Part shown: positions 40,537-41,738 of the stretch, in pieces
Layout of the letters: the number at the start of each line of letters is the position of its first letter
Numbering within the stretch: position 1 is the first letter of the stretch
Assembly: GCA_943704415.1 (NCBI GenBank)
Contig: CALSCO010000101.1
Location: forward strand, 1-41,738
DNA from: Parvularia atlantis
Lineage: Eukaryota; Opisthokonta; Rotosphaerida
Length of the DNA stretch: 41,738 nt
Direction of reading: 5' to 3'
Made by a program: the position numbers and the translations under genes
Notes under the pieces: model-generated
The model's database searches: none
What the model was told of the DNA's origin: nothing
The model's input: only the letters and a program-made list of their open reading frames with translations

Positions 40537-41738
40537 TCACGGGAGGCACGTACCCTGGAAGCCCTGCACGGGCCCGTAGTCAAAGTACAGCGTCACGACA
40601 AACTCGACCAGGCGAACGACCATCTGCGCCGCGCCGTCAGCCGGACAGGGGCGCGAGCAGCGGGCGGCGCACCTTGACGTTCGTCAGAATCACCCACAGG
40701 CCCTCGTCCGAGTCGAGCGCCTTTTGCATGCACAGCGCGTACGCGTACGTCGTGACGAGGTCGAGCGGGACGCACTCGTACGAGCCCGCGCCGACCGCGA
40801 ATGGCGGCCCGCTGTCGGCTGCGCGCGGTGCTTTTCTCAGCACACCGCCCAAAACCGCCACCCGAGTGCACGCACTGCTGGCCACGGTCTCGTTGCAGCC
40901 CGGGCGGTTGTACAGCAGGAAGAACTGGGTCGCGAACGAGTCCACCGCGACATCGAACAGCAGCGGGTTGTACAGCCGCGCGACCGCTGTCACGCCCACG
41001 TTTGGCGGCGGCAGCGGATCCACGTCAAGCAGGCTGACGTACGCGTCCGTGATGAGGCCTGCGGCGTGTGTGAGCAAGCGCACGTGCACACACTTGGCAC
41101 GCGGCACGTGGCCGCACCCTGCGGCCCCTCGAGCGTGAGCGAAAAGTCGAGCACGGCCGGGTCGTCCGGCGTGCGCGGCAGGCCGATGTCGACCTGGGCG
41201 GCCGCGCGTCAACGGCAGCAAATGAGTGAGCCGCACCGCCCGCACCTTGGCCGTGCCGAGCAGCGACGCGGTCACGTTGCGCCCCGTCAGGAAACCTGAC
41301 AGAAACAGGGACACGGTCGCCTCGGTGTCGTTGTTGAGCACGAGGCGCCCGACGGCCGAGTTGTTGGACGCGCCCTTGCCTGCGCCCGCGCGGCGTCAGC
41401 AGCCAGCGCAGCAGCGCAGCACGGCGGGCGCACCGATCAGCAGCGAGCCCGCGTACAGCTGGCCCATGTAGCCGCCCAGGTGGTACATGCGCAGGTCCTC
41501 GTCGTACAGCAGCAGCGACGTCGACGCAAAGAACTGCGCCGGGTTGTACACCTGCGCGCGTCGCACACATCGCTGAGCCCCGTGCACATGGGCGAGTGTG
41601 TCGGTAACGCACGGTGAAGTTGAGCTGGAGGTAGAGATCGGTCGGGGTCGAGCTGACGTAGTCGATCGTGTTGATGCTCACAACAAGGCCTGGTGCGCGC
41701 GCGCGCGTGAGGCGAGAGGGCGCGCCATTGCCGGGGGG
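40537..41738 (-). CDS. LEA14-like beta-sandwich repeat protein (5' end missing)
   Basis: The gene runs off the right edge; 41690-41738 is the tail of an intron. The readable part has at least two LEA14/WHy-like segments, recognised by an L-x-N-P turn amid alternating hydrophobic strands. One is LQLNFTVYNPAQFFASTSLL, followed by GKGASNNSAVGRLVLNND and LFLSGFLTGRNVTASLLG. The other is VTAVARLYNPLLFDVAVDSF. Several N-x-T/S sequons (NFT, NDT, NVT, NET) and paired Cys (RPGCNET, YECVPL) suggest the lumenal or outer side of a membrane. The end is VEFVVTLYFDYGPVQGFQGT with TGA at 40537-40539. Tandem domains of this fold occur in plant LEA-2/NDR1 proteins and in the fungal vacuolar protein Tag1, both membrane-anchored. 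I cannot see an anchor because the N-terminus is missing. Confidence 0.65.

Noticed and set aside
1-41738. Introner-type mobile introns
   Set aside because: Introns share splice signals and length but no extended sequence similarity with each other, and no target-site duplications or inverted ends were seen.
1-41738. Transposons, retroelements, virus-derived elements, CRISPR arrays
   Set aside because: No reverse transcriptase, integrase, transposase, capsid or polymerase motifs, no long terminal repeats and no spaced direct-repeat array were found on either strand.
1-41738. tRNA, rRNA and spliceosomal RNA genes
   Set aside because: No tRNA B-box with a matching cloverleaf, no rRNA landmarks and no U1, U2, U4, U5 or U6 signatures were seen. 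Divergent noncoding RNAs cannot be excluded by eye.

Overview
This is a GC-rich, very gene-dense stretch of a nuclear eukaryotic genome, with no prokaryotic, viral or transposon content that I could recognise. Almost every gene is cut by many tiny introns of about 45-65 bp. They share one grammar: a 5' splice site GTGCGY, a CTGAC or CTCAC branch-like motif some 12-25 nt before the acceptor, and CAG at the end. Gene content points to a unicellular member of Amorphea, such as an amoebozoan, an apusomonad-like flagellate or a unicellular relative of animals and fungi: a HIP1/Sla2 protein with ANTH and I/LWEQ domains, alkylglycerol monooxygenase, filamin-repeat proteins and a DLK-like TKL kinase. 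SDHC and a mitochondrial uL3 show an aerobic mitochondrion. I cannot name the species. All gene models were spliced by eye by matching reading frames, so exon edges are approximate.

Layout, left to right: a filamin-repeat transmembrane protein cut by the left edge (+); a small G-patch protein (-); alkylglycerol monooxygenase (+); an unrecognised protein (-); a fused NUP98-NUP96 nucleoporin (+); an unrecognised low-complexity basic protein (-); RPA1 (+); an FHA-RING ubiquitin ligase of RNF8 type (-); a membrane-embedded TKL protein kinase (-); mitochondrial ribosomal protein uL3m (+); a four-EF-hand protein (-); DPH7 (+); a secreted PHB-depolymerase/feruloyl-esterase-like hydrolase (-); HIP1/Sla2 (+); a doubtful small gene (-); a kinesin-light-chain-like TPR protein (+); a single-span membrane microprotein (-); SDHC (+); and an LEA14-like repeat protein cut by the right edge (-).

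The genes do not form a pathway. They are mostly housekeeping functions: nuclear pore, replication and repair, mitochondrial translation and respiration, diphthamide synthesis, clathrin/actin endocytosis and ether-lipid cleavage. The striking feature is their arrangement. Neighbours switch strand at 17 of 18 junctions, so nearly every promoter is a short shared divergent spacer (about 37-870 bp) and nearly every 3' end faces another 3' end across about 30-195 bp.

The points most worth a second look are the alternating-strand layout, the multi-pass membrane domain fused to a MAP3K-like kinase, a 42-bp perfect inverted copy of one of that kinase gene's own exons beside its promoter, an RPA1 that has lost all four zinc ligands while carrying tandem E2F-like sites at its start codon, a threefold 53/54-bp repeat around CACGTG motifs in the NUP98 divergent promoter, and several GC-AG introns.
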